Below, one piece after another: positions 34,986-43,582 of a DNA stretch of 64,000 nucleotides. The stretch comes from Alphaproteobacteria bacterium (GTDB lineage Bacteria; Pseudomonadota; Alphaproteobacteria; Micropepsales; Micropepsaceae), in the NCBI GenBank assembly GCA_018971835.1, contig JAGWZW010000004.1:1-64000 (forward strand). Direction: 5' to 3'. The notes beneath the pieces are model-generated. The model searched no databases. It was not told where the DNA came from and worked only from the letters and a program-made list of their open reading frames with translations. Position numbers and translations under genes: made by a program. Every line of letters begins with the position of its first letter. The first letter of the stretch is position 1.

Positions 34986-36391
34986 GCATCGAGCCTTCCA
35001 TTGCCGTCGCGTTCATCGATGACGATGCCGCACTGCGCAACGCCAATGTCCAAACGCTCGAACTGACGGGTTTCCGCGCCCAGCCCTTCGAATCGGCGGA
35101 AGCGGCGCTCGCCGTGATCGACCGGGACTTCGAAGGCGTGATCGTGACCGACGTGCGCATGCCGCGCATCGATGGCCTGCAGCTTTTCCAGCGGATCAAG
35201 GCGATCGATCCCGATCTCCCGGTGATTCTGATTTCCGGGCATGGCGACATCGACATGGCCGTTTCGGCGATGCACGACGGCGCCTACGATTTTCTCACCA
35301 AGCCATTCGCGGCCGAACGTCTGGTGGAAAGCGTGCGGCGCGCCGCGGAGAAGCGCGGCCTTGTCATGGCCAACCGCCGGCTTCGCCAGCTCGCGCAGCA
35401 ATCGGGCGACGGCGGCAGCCTGATCGGCCAGGCACCTTCCATCCTGCGCCTGCGCGAAACGCTGCGGCACATCGCCGAAGCCGATGTGGACGTGCTGGTC
35501 GTGGGCGAAACCGGCAGCGGCAAAGAGGTCGCGGCGCAGCTGCTGCACGACTGGAGCAAGCGCAAGGACAAGCGCTTTGTTGCACTCAATTGCGGCGCCC
35601 TGCCAGAAACCGTGATCGAAAGCGAACTCTTCGGCCACGAGCCCGGCGCCTTTACCGGCGCGCAATCGCGCCGCATCGGGCTCATCGAACATGCCAGCGG
35701 CGGCACGCTCTTCCTCGACGAAATCGAAAGCATGCCGTTGGCCACGCAGGTCAAGCTGCTGCGCGTCCTCGAACAGCGCACGATCACCCCGCTGGGCTCC
35801 AATACCCCGCGCAGCGTGGACTTGCGGGTGGTAGCCGCAGCCAAGGTCGATCTTGGCGCGCCGTCGCAACGCGAACGCTTCCGCGAGGATCTCTTCTACC
35901 GTCTCAACGTGGTGACGCTGCGCATCCCGCCGCTACGCGAGCGGCGCGAGGACGTGCCGCTGCTCTTCGCTCATTTCCTGGCGCAGGCTACGGCACGCTT
36001 TGGCCGCCCCATGCCGCCGCTGACCGATACATTGCGCGCCCATCTGAACACCCACGATTGGCCGGGCAACGTGCGCGAACTTTCGCACTTTGCCGAGCGC
36101 ATTGCGCTGGGCGTCGGCGATCTGGAGCTGTTGCAATCCGATCCTCAATCGCAGGATCTTGCGCTGCCCCAACGCATGGAACGCTACGAAGCACAGCTCA
36201 TCCGCGAGGCTCTCGCCTTCTGCAAAGGCGATGTCCAGGCGACCATCGAAACGCTTGGCATCCCGCGCAAGACTTTCTACGACAAGCTCAACCGCCACGG
36301 CATCGACCGGACCAGCTTCGTGCCCGCATCCCAGCGTGCCACAAAACCCGACGCCGGCGAACAGATACCCCGGCGCCAGCCTCCCTGTTGA
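34982..36391 (+). CDS. DctD-type sigma-54-dependent response regulator
   Basis: 469 residues from GTG 34982. Receiver domain with phospho-acceptor Asp 57 ([13 protein letters not shown]) and Lys 107; AAA+ domain with Walker A GETGSGKE (175-182), the sigma-54-contacting GAFTGA loop (222-227), Walker [13 protein letters not shown] and sensor [11 protein letters not shown]-terminal Fis-type helix-turn-helix ([16 protein letters not shown]). This is the full DctD layout. It most likely binds the tandem dyads before dctB and activates the -24/-12 promoter of the divergent receptor operon. The last 20 residues are poorly conserved. Confidence 0.93.
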   Translation: MSIEPSIAVAFIDDDAALRNANVQTLELTGFRAQPFESAEAALAVIDRDFEGVIVTDVRMPRIDGLQLFQRIKAIDPDLPVILISGHGDIDMAVSAMHDGAYDFLTKPFAAERLVESVRRAAEKRGLVMANRRLRQLAQQSGDGGSLIGQAPSILRLRETLRHIAEADVDVLVVGETGSGKEVAAQLLHDWSKRKDKRFVALNCGALPETVIESELFGHEPGAFTGAQSRRIGLIEHASGGTLFLDEIESMPLATQVKLLRVLEQRTITPLGSNTPRSVDLRVVAAAKVDLGAPSQRERFREDLFYRLNVVTLRIPPLRERREDVPLLFAHFLAQATARFGRPMPPLTDTLRAHLNTHDWPGNVRELSHFAERIALGVGDLELLQSDPQSQDLALPQRMERYEAQLIREALAFCKGDVQATIETLGIPRKTFYDKLNRHGIDRTSFVPASQRATKPDAGEQIPRRQPPC

Positions 36392-36475
36392 AGCGCACGA
36401 GCCCCCCGCGAAGATGACGAGGCGAACGCCGCCGCGCGCGGCCAGCTCGATTTCTCGGATTTTCGTGGTCTGGAA

Positions 36476-36550
36476 TGGTGGGCGGTACTGGGATTGAACC
36501 AGTGACCCCTACGATGTCAACGTAGTGCTCTCCCGCTGAGCTAACCGCCC
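36476..36550 (-). tRNA. tRNA-Val (anticodon GAC)
   Basis: The minus strand gives a complete 75-base cloverleaf. The acceptor stem GGGCGGT pairs with ACCGCCC, followed by encoded CCA; the D arm contains TTAGCTCAGC, the anticodon stem-loop CTACG-TTGACAT-CGTAG reads GAC, and the T arm is CTGGTTCAATCCCAG. It stands between dctD and cpdR with no sign of an integrated element at its 3' end. Confidence 0.96.
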
Positions 36551-36621
36551 GTCCCGTCGGGGCGGCCTCTATAGCGCCCGGCCGCCGCCCGGGCAAGCCG
36601 CAATGGGCCGGGGCCGGCGCG

Positions 36622-36981
36622 TCAGGCCGCGATCATGCGGTCGATCTCCGCCACGATCTCGCGCAGGTGGAAGGGCTTGGACAGCACCTTGGCCTGCCGG
36701 GGCGCATTGGAGGAGGGATGCAGCGCCACCGCGGCAAAGCCGGTGATGAACATGATCTTGAGTTCGCTGTGCCGCTCGGCGGCGCGCTTGGCCAGTTCGA
36801 TGCCGTCGAGCCCGGGCATGACGATGTCGGTGAGCAGCAGGTCGAAGCGGAAACCCTTCAGGCATTCCCAGGCCTCGGCGCCGTCACCGAAATCGGTGAC
36901 CTCGTGGCCGGCCTTGACGAGCGCCTGCGCCAGGAACCGGCGCAGCGATTCGTCGTCTTCTGCCAAAAGGATATGGGCCAT
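36622..36981 (-). CDS. cpdR: CpdR-like single-domain response regulator
   Basis: 119 residues, receiver domain only: acidic pocket AEDDESLRRF, phospho-acceptor Asp in LLLTDIVMPGLDGIEL, and KPFHLREIV. The stretch MFITGFAAVALHPSSNAPRQ and the KVLSKPFHLRE ending are distinctive for CpdR, the ClpXP adaptor that, when unphosphorylated, directs PdeA and CtrA turnover in Caulobacter. Phosphate comes from CckA through ChpT, and a chpT-like gene is at 56051-56665. The divergent N-formylglutamate amidohydrolase gene is, as I recall, a common cpdR neighbour in alphaproteobacteria. Confidence 0.9.
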   Translation of the reverse strand: MAHILLAEDDESLRRFLAQALVKAGHEVTDFGDGAEAWECLKGFRFDLLLTDIVMPGLDGIELAKRAAERHSELKIMFITGFAAVALHPSSNAPRQAKVLSKPFHLREIVAEIDRMIAA

Positions 36982-37124
36982 AGCCGCGCCCCGCGCCTCC
37001 CGCCTGACTTAACCTTATAATTGCGCGACGGTAAATGCCGGGTTTCGGCGGTTCGCGAAAACCTTGATTGCGCGCCAAGCCGATGATCCACTTGGGCTGC
37101 AGACAGGCTGAAGCGCAAGGCGGC

Positions 37125-38036
37125 ATGGCAGAAAAGGCGGCAGGCAGAGCGGGCGATGCGGCGCTGGCCGCGCTCTACGCCGTGCCTGCGCTGGTCAGCC
37201 GGCCGGCAGAGCAGACTATCCCCTTTATCTTCGCCTCGCCGCATTCGGGCCGGCTTTACCCGGCAGGCTTCGTGGCCTCCAGCCGGCTTTCCCCGCTCTT
37301 CCTGCGCCGCTCGGAAGACGCCTTCGCGGACCTGCTGTTCGGCGCAGCGGTGGCGCTGGGTGCGCCCATGATCGCGGCGCGGTTTCCGCGCGCCCTGGTG
37401 GACGTCAACCGCGGCCCGGCCGAGCTGGATGCGGCGATGTTCGATGGCCCGTTGACGGTGCCGGTCGATGCGTCCTCGGCGCGGGTGCAGGCGGGGCTGG
37501 GCGTGATCCCGCGCGTGGTGCGCGACGGTGCCGAGATCTATCGCGCCAAGCTGGCGCCCGTCGAAGCCGCCGAGCGGCTGGAGCGGCTCTACCGGCCCTA
37601 TCATGCGGCGCTGGCGGCTCTGGTGGCCGAGACGCAGGCGCGCTTCGGCGTGGCGGTGGTGGTGGATTGTCATTCGATGCCCTCTGCGGCAACCGCCCCC
37701 GATGTAGTGTTGGGCGACCGCTACGGCACTTCGGCAATGCCCGCGCTGGTCCGCCATGCCCAGCAATCTTTCGAACTGAAGGCCTTCATGGTGGCGCGCA
37801 ACCAGCCTTACGCGGGCGGCCATACCACCGAGCGTTACGGCCGCCCGGCCGATGGCGTGCAGGCGCTGCAGATCGAGATCAACCGCGCGCTGTACCTTGA
37901 TGAGGAACGGGTCACACCCAACGCCAACTTCGATGCCGTTTGCGCGCGCCTCGGCGAGGTTCTCGCCAGCCTGACGGCGATGACGCCGGCGGCGCTGCGC
38001 GCCGGGGCCCAAGCGATGCCGTGGGCGGCCGAATAA
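37125..38036 (+). CDS. N-formylglutamate amidohydrolase family protein
   Basis: 303 residues from ATG 37125 (AAGGCGG upstream); an in-frame ATG at 37083 would add 14. The family is recognised by FIFASPHSGRLYP (zinc His), DVNRGPAELD, VVVDCHSMPS (zinc Asp/His) and GGHTTERYG near the C terminus. In histidine breakdown the enzyme releases formate from N-formylglutamate, but many members lie outside hut operons and have unknown substrates. No other hut gene is present, and it is divergent from cpdR. Confidence 0.9.
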   Translation: MAEKAAGRAGDAALAALYAVPALVSRPAEQTIPFIFASPHSGRLYPAGFVASSRLSPLFLRRSEDAFADLLFGAAVALGAPMIAARFPRALVDVNRGPAELDAAMFDGPLTVPVDASSARVQAGLGVIPRVVRDGAEIYRAKLAPVEAAERLERLYRPYHAALAALVAETQARFGVAVVVDCHSMPSAATAPDVVLGDRYGTSAMPALVRHAQQSFELKAFMVARNQPYAGGHTTERYGRPADGVQALQIEINRALYLDEERVTPNANFDAVCARLGEVLASLTAMTPAALRAGAQAMPWAAE

Positions 38037-38126
38037 AACATTAGATGAAGTGAATGTTGCGGTGCGCGGATGCGCTTCGCTTCGAGCGTTTCCCATATCG
38101 AGCGGTGTTGAACCTGCAAACCGCTG

Positions 38127-38158
38127 AAAGAAAAATGGCCGCCCCCGAGGGAGCGGCC
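38127..38158 (-). terminator. Intrinsic terminator
   Basis: Minus strand: GGCCGC, loop, GCGGCC (38137-38158) followed by ATTTTTCTTT. The stem plus T-run orientation supports a transcript running on the minus strand towards lower coordinates. Confidence 0.7.
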
Positions 38159-38310
38159 AAGTTCAGGGAGGAAACGCCCAGGAAGGGCGGCGGTGTCGCA
38201 GAGAGGAAACCCGCAATACCGCGCTGCAGCAATATGGCAGAGGCGCCAGGGGAGTGCAAGAAAAAATTTAGCCTCCCAGACCGCCAAATAAGTTCCCTAA
38301 ACCAAGACAA
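38127..38310 (-). ncRNA. Candidate small RNA with two UUUCCUCYCUG motifs
   Basis: On the minus strand, an AT-rich leader is followed by GTTTCCTCTCTG (38199-38210) and GTTTCCTCCCTG (38164-38175), 35 bases apart and separated by a GCCC/GGGC hairpin. An intrinsic terminator closes it. The repeated pyrimidine motifs are complementary to Shine-Dalgarno-like GGGAGGAAA sequences, as in trans-acting sRNAs of alphaproteobacteria. The 5' end is a guess because no clear promoter was found. Confidence 0.45.
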
Positions 38311-38515
38311 ATTCTAAAGAAAAAGCTGTCATCTGGCGGGATGACAAGGCGGCTGCCCAAGCCTTGTGCAACGCAGCATATTTGCTGGCCAGATGGCCAT
38401 TCGGCCGTCATTTCACGAAAGGATTACGCCCCTGCAATACAACCTTCGTGTTTCGCAGGCAGGCAGAGGCTAAGCGGACTTGTGGCTGATTCGCAGGTTC
38501 TGCCAGGAGGAGCCG

Positions 38516-39481
38516 ATGGCCGAGACAGCCTGGTCTGAGACCCGAAGCTTCCGCCGCCTGCCGCGGCGCAGCGAAATTGCCGAGCCGTTTCTGGCAGCGC
38601 GCCGGGGCCGCAGCGCCGGGACGGGCGGCGGCCATCAAAATCCCGGCGGCGCTGGCGAGGGCCGCGCCGCTTTGCCGCAGCGCCACCACCGCACCATCTT
38701 CATCTCCGACACCCATCTGGGCACCCGCGGCTGCAAGGCCGAAATGCTGGCGGACTTCCTGGCCCGCAACGCCTGCGACACCCTCTTCCTGGTGGGCGAC
38801 ATCGTGGACGGCTGGCGGCTCCGCCAGCGCTGGTACTGGCCTGAGGCACACAGCCGCGTGGTGCAGGAGCTGCTGCACAAGATCGATGCCGGCACGCGCG
38901 TGATCTACGTGCCGGGCAATCACGACGAGGTGCTGCGCGCCTATTGCGGGCGGGCCATTGCGGGCGTGGAGGTGATGCGCGAGGCGGTTCACGAAACCGC
39001 GGACGGGCGGCGCTTTCTGGTGCTGCACGGCGATCAGTATGACGGCGTTATCGCTTATGCGCGCTGGTTGGCGCTCATGGGCGACTGGGCCTACACGCTG
39101 GCGCTCCACCTCAACGACGTCTTCAACGCGGCGCGGCGGGCCATCGGCCTGCCCTACTGGTCGCTTTCGGCCTATCTCAAGCAGAAGGTGAAGAATGCCG
39201 TCGAATTTGTCTGCCGCTACGAGGAAGCTGTGGCCCGCGAGGTCCATGACAAAGGCCTCGACGGCGTCGTGTGCGGTCATATTCATCAGGCGGCGATCAA
39301 GCAGATCGGCGCCATCACCTACCACAACGACGGCGACTGGGTTGAAAGCTGCACCGCCCTTGTCGAAGATGCCTGCGGAAACATGGAGATTCTCGCCTGG
39401 GCCTCTTCGCACAGCGATGCGCGAACCCCTGCCTTCGCCGGTGCTGGAGCAGCAGGCGAAGCCGCAGCCGTTCCCGCCTGA
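38516..39481 (+). CDS. LpxH-like metallophosphoesterase
   Basis: 321 residues. The metallophosphatase motifs are in order: DTHLGTRGC, GDIVDGWRL, GNHDE, HGDQYD and GHIHQA. This pattern is that of UDP-2,3-diacylglucosamine diphosphatase-like proteins; the first ~60 residues are an unconserved Arg/Gly-rich extension. AGGAGGAG precedes ATG 38516. It is followed after 10 bases by a glycosyltransferase gene, a pairing that suggests a job in envelope lipid or glycolipid metabolism. Many alphaproteobacteria use LpxI for lipid A, so the true substrate may be another pyrophosphate or phospholipid. Confidence 0.88.
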   Translation: MAETAWSETRSFRRLPRRSEIAEPFLAARRGRSAGTGGGHQNPGGAGEGRAALPQRHHRTIFISDTHLGTRGCKAEMLADFLARNACDTLFLVGDIVDGWRLRQRWYWPEAHSRVVQELLHKIDAGTRVIYVPGNHDEVLRAYCGRAIAGVEVMREAVHETADGRRFLVLHGDQYDGVIAYARWLALMGDWAYTLALHLNDVFNAARRAIGLPYWSLSAYLKQKVKNAVEFVCRYEEAVAREVHDKGLDGVVCGHIHQAAIKQIGAITYHNDGDWVESCTALVEDACGNMEILAWASSHSDARTPAFAGAGAAGEAAAVPA

Positions 39482-39491
39482 GGATTTCCTC

Positions 39492-40529
39492 ATGACGCCC
39501 GGCAGCGAGCCGGGCGCCGGAACCGCGCAGAAATTCCTCATCGTCACCGATGCCTGGGCACCGCAGGTCAACGGCGTGGTGCGCACACTCGAAATCCTCG
39601 GCGACGATCTCGCGGCGATGGGCCACGACGTACGCTACGCCACGCCCGAGGGCCGCTTCACGCTGCCGCTGCCGAGCTATCCGGAAATCCGGCTGGCCGT
39701 GTTCCCGCGCCGGAGCCTGGCGCGCATGATCGACTCCTTCGGCCCCAATGCCATCCACATCGCCACCGAGGGCACGCTGGGCCTGAGCGCGCGCGCGCTC
39801 TGCGTGAAGCGCGGCATCCCCTTCACCACCTCGTTCCACACGCGCTTTCCCGAATACGTCCATGCGCGCCTGCCGCTGATTCCCGAGGCGCTGGTGTACC
39901 GCTTCCTGCGCTGGTTCCACGGCCCGGCCACGGCAATGATGGTGGCCACGCCCTCGCTTCAGCACGAACTCGAAGCGCACGGCTTCCGCAATGTGCGCAT
40001 CTGGTCGCGCGGCGTGGATGTGAAGATGTTCCGCCCCGTTCCGGGCGCCAGACTGCCTTATCCCGGGCCGATCTGGCTCTATGTCGGCCGCGTGGCGGTG
40101 GAGAAGAACATCGAGGCGTTTCTCTCGCTCGAGCTGCCGGGCACCAAGGTGGTGGTAGGCGACGGGCCGGCCCGCGCCCAGCTCGAGAAACGCTATCCCG
40201 AAGCGAAATTCCTCGGCCCCAAGACCGGCGAAGACCTGGTGCGCCACTACGCGGCCAGCGACGTCTTCGTTTTCCCCTCCAAGACCGACACCTTCGGCCT
40301 GGTGGTGCTGGAGGCGCTGGCCTGCGGCGTGCCGGTGGCGGCCTATCCGGTGCAGGGCCCGCGCGACGTGATTGGCGATGCGCCGGTGGGGGCGCTCAAG
40401 GAAAACCTGGCCGAGGCCTGCGCCCAGGCGCTGACGATCTCCCGCCAAGCCTGCCGCACCTTTGCCCTTACCCGCTCCTGGCGGGCCTGCACCGAGCAGT
40501 TCCTGGCCAACCTGCCGCCGGAGCCGTAA
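39492..40529 (+). CDS. GT-B fold (GT4) glycosyltransferase
   Basis: 345 residues from ATG 39492. It shows VTDAWAPQVNGVVRTLE (donor-loop start typical of the MgtA/SqdX-like group), TSFHTRFPEYV, GRVAVEKNIEAFL, and the nucleotide-sugar motif FPSKTDTFGLVVLEALACGVPV with the EX7E pattern. Such enzymes transfer mannose, glucose or sulfoquinovose from nucleotide sugars to lipids at the cytoplasmic face. It is co-transcribed with the LpxH-like phosphatase, so a glycolipid product is likely. Confidence 0.92.
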   Translation: MTPGSEPGAGTAQKFLIVTDAWAPQVNGVVRTLEILGDDLAAMGHDVRYATPEGRFTLPLPSYPEIRLAVFPRRSLARMIDSFGPNAIHIATEGTLGLSARALCVKRGIPFTTSFHTRFPEYVHARLPLIPEALVYRFLRWFHGPATAMMVATPSLQHELEAHGFRNVRIWSRGVDVKMFRPVPGARLPYPGPIWLYVGRVAVEKNIEAFLSLELPGTKVVVGDGPARAQLEKRYPEAKFLGPKTGEDLVRHYAASDVFVFPSKTDTFGLVVLEALACGVPVAAYPVQGPRDVIGDAPVGALKENLAEACAQALTISRQACRTFALTRSWRACTEQFLANLPPEP

Positions 40530-40596
40530 CGCGTGCCCTGATGCGCTTTCCGGCAAACCTGCTAAATTCCGCCGTTCGCAGGATCGCCGGTAACAC

Positions 40597-42204
40597 ATGA
40601 CATCGTCCGACAGGCCTCTTACCCGGCCGGAGTGGCTGTTCCTCGGCCTCGTTGTGCTCGGCTGGGCGGGGTTCGTCGTCGCCCTCGGCAAGGACATGTC
40701 GTGGGACTTCCGCAATTACCATTGGTACATTCCTTACGCCTTCCTGCACGGGCGCATGGGCTTCGATATCGCCGTTGCCCATCACGCCACCTATTACAAT
40801 CCGCTGATCGACATCCCGTTCTTTCTGGCGGCCGAGCATCTGCCGTCATGGCTGGCGCTGGGCCTGCTGGGCGCAGTGCAGGGCGCCAACATCATCCCGC
40901 TTTACCTCATCGCGCGGTCGCTGATCCGCGTCGAACACAACATGCAGATGGCGGCGATCGCGGCGCTGCTCGGCGTCACCGGCGGGCTGAACATCAGCCT
41001 GGCCGGCATGACGCTGTACGACAACGTGATGAGCCTGTTCGCGCTCAGCGGGCTGGCGCTGCTCATCGTCCGGCGCGACGTGCTGGCGAACGGCCCGCTG
41101 AAACGGGCGCTCGCGATCGCGGCACTGGCGGGCTTCATCCTCGGCAGCGCGGTCGGGCTCAAGCTGCCCGAAGCGCCCTATGCGATCGGCTTTGCGGCGG
41201 CGCTGGCGGTCGTTCCGGGCGATGCCAAGCGGCGCCTGCAACGGCTGCTGGCGGGCGGCGCGGGCGGCGTGGCAGGCGTGGCGGTGTTCGCGGGCTACTG
41301 GTTCGTGCACATGGCGCATGTCACCGGCAATCCGCTTTTCCCCTATTTCAACGAACTCTTCCATTCGCCGCTGGCGCTCACCACCTCCTATCGCGACACG
41401 CGTTTCCTGCCGCAGGACATCTGGCACGTCCTCTTTGATCCGATCTATTTCGCCCTCGACTGGCATGCGGCCGACGATATCCCCAATCAGGACATGCGCG
41501 TGGCGTTGGCCTATCTCGGCATCCTTGCCGCCGCCGGGATCTGGTTCTTCCGTCGGCGCGCGAAGGAACCGCTGGCCGCGCCGGACGGCAGCCTCATCCT
41601 CTTCGCCTTCTGGGCCGCAAGCTATGCGAGCTGGCTCATGGTGTTCGGCATCTACCGCTACATCCTGACGCTGGAAATGCTTTCGCCCGTCGCGGTGGTC
41701 GCCGCGGCGGGAAGTTTTCCCTTGCCGCGGCAGGTGCGGCTTTGGGCGCTGGGCGCGCTGGCACTGGTCACCCTCGCCTATACGCGCGCCGAGAAAGTGC
41801 AGCCGCGCGCGCCGCTCGGCGATCCCTATGTGCAGGTGAAGATGCCCGGGATCGCCGACCCGGCACACACCATGATCCTGATGACCGGGATCGAGCCGTT
41901 GGGCTTCCTGGTGCCCGAATTGCCGCCGCAGATTCCGGTACTGCGCATCGACGGCTGGCTGATCCAGCCGAACGACGGCTCGACCCTGACGGCCGATACT
42001 CGCGCACGCGTGGCCGGCTTCCGGGGCGATCTCTATCTCATTGCCGCGCCCGACGAGATCGCCCGCGCGCACGGGGCGGTGGGCGCCTACGGACTTGGCT
42101 TCACGAACATCGCCTGCGCTGATATCACTACCAATCTCGGCGGGCCCTATCTCTTCTGCCCGCTTACCCGCAACGCGAAACCCGCACCCAACGCAAAATC
42201 ATGA
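40597..42204 (+). CDS. Polytopic membrane glycosyltransferase-like protein (GT-C type)
   Basis: 535 residues with roughly ten to twelve hydrophobic helices. Near the N terminus, between helices 1 and 2, lies WDFRNYHWYIPYA and an acidic/aromatic loop with YNPLIDIPFF, the layout of GT-C enzymes that use polyprenyl-phosphate sugars on the periplasmic side. ATG 40597 starts 67 bases after the GT4 gene; the stop overlaps the next gene's ATG. Together with the GT2 and GtrA genes it forms a GtrC-GtrB-GtrA-like set. The acceptor (O-antigen, capsule or protein) is unknown. Confidence 0.8.
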   Translation: MTSSDRPLTRPEWLFLGLVVLGWAGFVVALGKDMSWDFRNYHWYIPYAFLHGRMGFDIAVAHHATYYNPLIDIPFFLAAEHLPSWLALGLLGAVQGANIIPLYLIARSLIRVEHNMQMAAIAALLGVTGGLNISLAGMTLYDNVMSLFALSGLALLIVRRDVLANGPLKRALAIAALAGFILGSAVGLKLPEAPYAIGFAAALAVVPGDAKRRLQRLLAGGAGGVAGVAVFAGYWFVHMAHVTGNPLFPYFNELFHSPLALTTSYRDTRFLPQDIWHVLFDPIYFALDWHAADDIPNQDMRVALAYLGILAAAGIWFFRRRAKEPLAAPDGSLILFAFWAASYASWLMVFGIYRYILTLEMLSPVAVVAAAGSFPLPRQVRLWALGALALVTLAYTRAEKVQPRAPLGDPYVQVKMPGIADPAHTMILMTGIEPLGFLVPELPPQIPVLRIDGWLIQPNDGSTLTADTRARVAGFRGDLYLIAAPDEIARAHGAVGAYGLGFTNIACADITTNLGGPYLFCPLTRNAKPAPNAKS

Positions 42205-43145
42205 GCAAGACGCTGGCCACCGTGGCCGTTCTGATTCCCTGCTACAACGAGGAAGCCGCCATCGCCCGCGTGGTCACGGATTTCCGCGCCGCGCTGCCGG
42301 ACGCGGAGATCTACGTCTACGATAACAATTCCAAGGACGCCACGGTGGCGCGCGCGCGCGAGGCCGGCGCCGTCGTGCGCCACGAGACGCGCCAGGGCAA
42401 AGGCAATGTGGTGCGCCGCATGTTCGCGGACATCGAAGCCGACATCTATGTGCTGGTGGACGGCGACGACACCTATGACGCCGCCGCCGCGCCGATGCTG
42501 GTGAAGAAGCTGGCGGACGAAGACCTCGACATCGTCTCGGCCCGGCGTGTCGCCACCGGCGAGGCGGCCTATCGGCCCGGGCATGTTCTGGGCAACCGGC
42601 TGCTCACCGGGCTCACCGCGCTGATGTTCGACGTGCATCTGGGCGACATGCTGAGCGGCTATCGCATCATGTCGCGCCGCTTCGTCAAGTCCTTCCCCTT
42701 CACAGCGGAAGGCTTCGGCATCGAAACCGAACTGACCGTCCATGCCGTGCGCATGCTGGTGCCGATGGCCGAGGTCGACACAAGCTACAAGGAGCGCCCC
42801 GCCGGCTCGGTGAGCAAGCTCAACACCTGGCGCGACGGTTTCCGCATCCTCTTCACCATCGCCGCGCTGGTGCGCGAGGAGCGGCCGCTGGTCTTCTTCT
42901 CGATCCTGTTCGTCCTCTTGGCGGCGACCTCGCTGATCCTGGGAACGCCAGTGGTGATGGAATATCTGCGCACCGGCCTGGTGCCGCGCCTGCCCACGGC
43001 GGTGCTCTCCACCGGGCTGATGCTGCTGGCCTTCCTGTTGCTCGCCAGTGGGCTCATCCTCGACACCGTAACGCGAGGGCGCTGGGAACTGAAGCGCCTC
43101 GCCTATCTTTCCATGCGCGGCCCGCAGGATCTGACGCGGCCGTGA
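42201..43145 (+). CDS. GtrB/DPM1-like family 2 glycosyltransferase
   Basis: 314 residues. GT-A fold with VLIPCYNEEAAIARVV, DNNSKDAT, a DXD-like VDGDDTYD and GYRIMSRRFVKSF. Two C-terminal membrane helices (about 230-255 and 265-295) follow, as in GtrB-type undecaprenyl-phosphate glycosyltransferases. It overlaps its neighbours by four bases on both sides (ATGA and GTGA), so translation is coupled. It should load a sugar on the lipid carrier in the cytoplasm. Confidence 0.92.
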   Translation: MSKTLATVAVLIPCYNEEAAIARVVTDFRAALPDAEIYVYDNNSKDATVARAREAGAVVRHETRQGKGNVVRRMFADIEADIYVLVDGDDTYDAAAAPMLVKKLADEDLDIVSARRVATGEAAYRPGHVLGNRLLTGLTALMFDVHLGDMLSGYRIMSRRFVKSFPFTAEGFGIETELTVHAVRMLVPMAEVDTSYKERPAGSVSKLNTWRDGFRILFTIAALVREERPLVFFSILFVLLAATSLILGTPVVMEYLRTGLVPRLPTAVLSTGLMLLAFLLLASGLILDTVTRGRWELKRLAYLSMRGPQDLTRP

Positions 43146-43582
43146 AGACACCATCCCTTGTCGAAGTGCTGATGCGTTCGCGCTTCCTGCGCTTCGGGCT
43201 GGTAGGTACGGCGGGCTTCGTCGTCAACGAAGCCGCGCTCTGGTCCGTGATCGCGCTGTTCGATATGGGCGCGCGGCTCGCGCAGATTCCGGCTTTTGTC
43301 GTCGCCGTTACCTTCACCTGGTGGGGCAACCGCGTACTCACTTTTCGCGAACATGCCGCGCAGACGAATCTGGTCAACGAATGGGCGAAATTCGTGGTCG
43401 CAAACGGTCTCGGCGGCGTGGCCAATTATGCGCTTTACGTGGCGCTTTTGACCTTCGCGCCATATCCCTTCGACATTCCCTACCTGGCGCTTGCGGCGGG
43501 CACGCTTCTGGGCCTGGTGTTCAACTTCACGCTGTCGAAGACGCTGGTGTTCCGCGCCCACCGTCACGACGCGGGTGGCTGA
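43142..43582 (+). CDS. GtrA-family membrane protein
   Basis: 146 residues, four membrane helices. The family start LRFGLVGTAGFVVNEAALWS and the FTWWGNRVLTF and KFVVANGLGGVANYALYV segments are typical. GtrA proteins are thought to flip polyprenyl-phosphate sugars across the inner membrane. The GTG start overlaps the GT2 stop, and its 3' end overlaps the convergent AhpD-like gene by 19 bases. Confidence 0.92.
   Translation: MKTPSLVEVLMRSRFLRFGLVGTAGFVVNEAALWSVIALFDMGARLAQIPAFVVAVTFTWWGNRVLTFREHAAQTNLVNEWAKFVVANGLGGVANYALYVALLTFAPYPFDIPYLALAAGTLLGLVFNFTLSKTLVFRAHRHDAGG

Larger units (their letters stand above)
38037..38515. other. Long intergenic region with candidate small RNA
   Basis: About 480 bases without an open reading frame of protein character. 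The left half (38127-38310) holds the terminator and repeat motifs described in the next entries. The right half (38320-38515) is plain, and probably contains the promoter of the LpxH-like gene. Confidence 0.5.

Noticed and set aside
36476-36550. Integration site for a mobile element at the tRNA-Val gene
   Set aside because: No integrase, direct repeat of the tRNA 3' end or foreign-looking DNA next to it.
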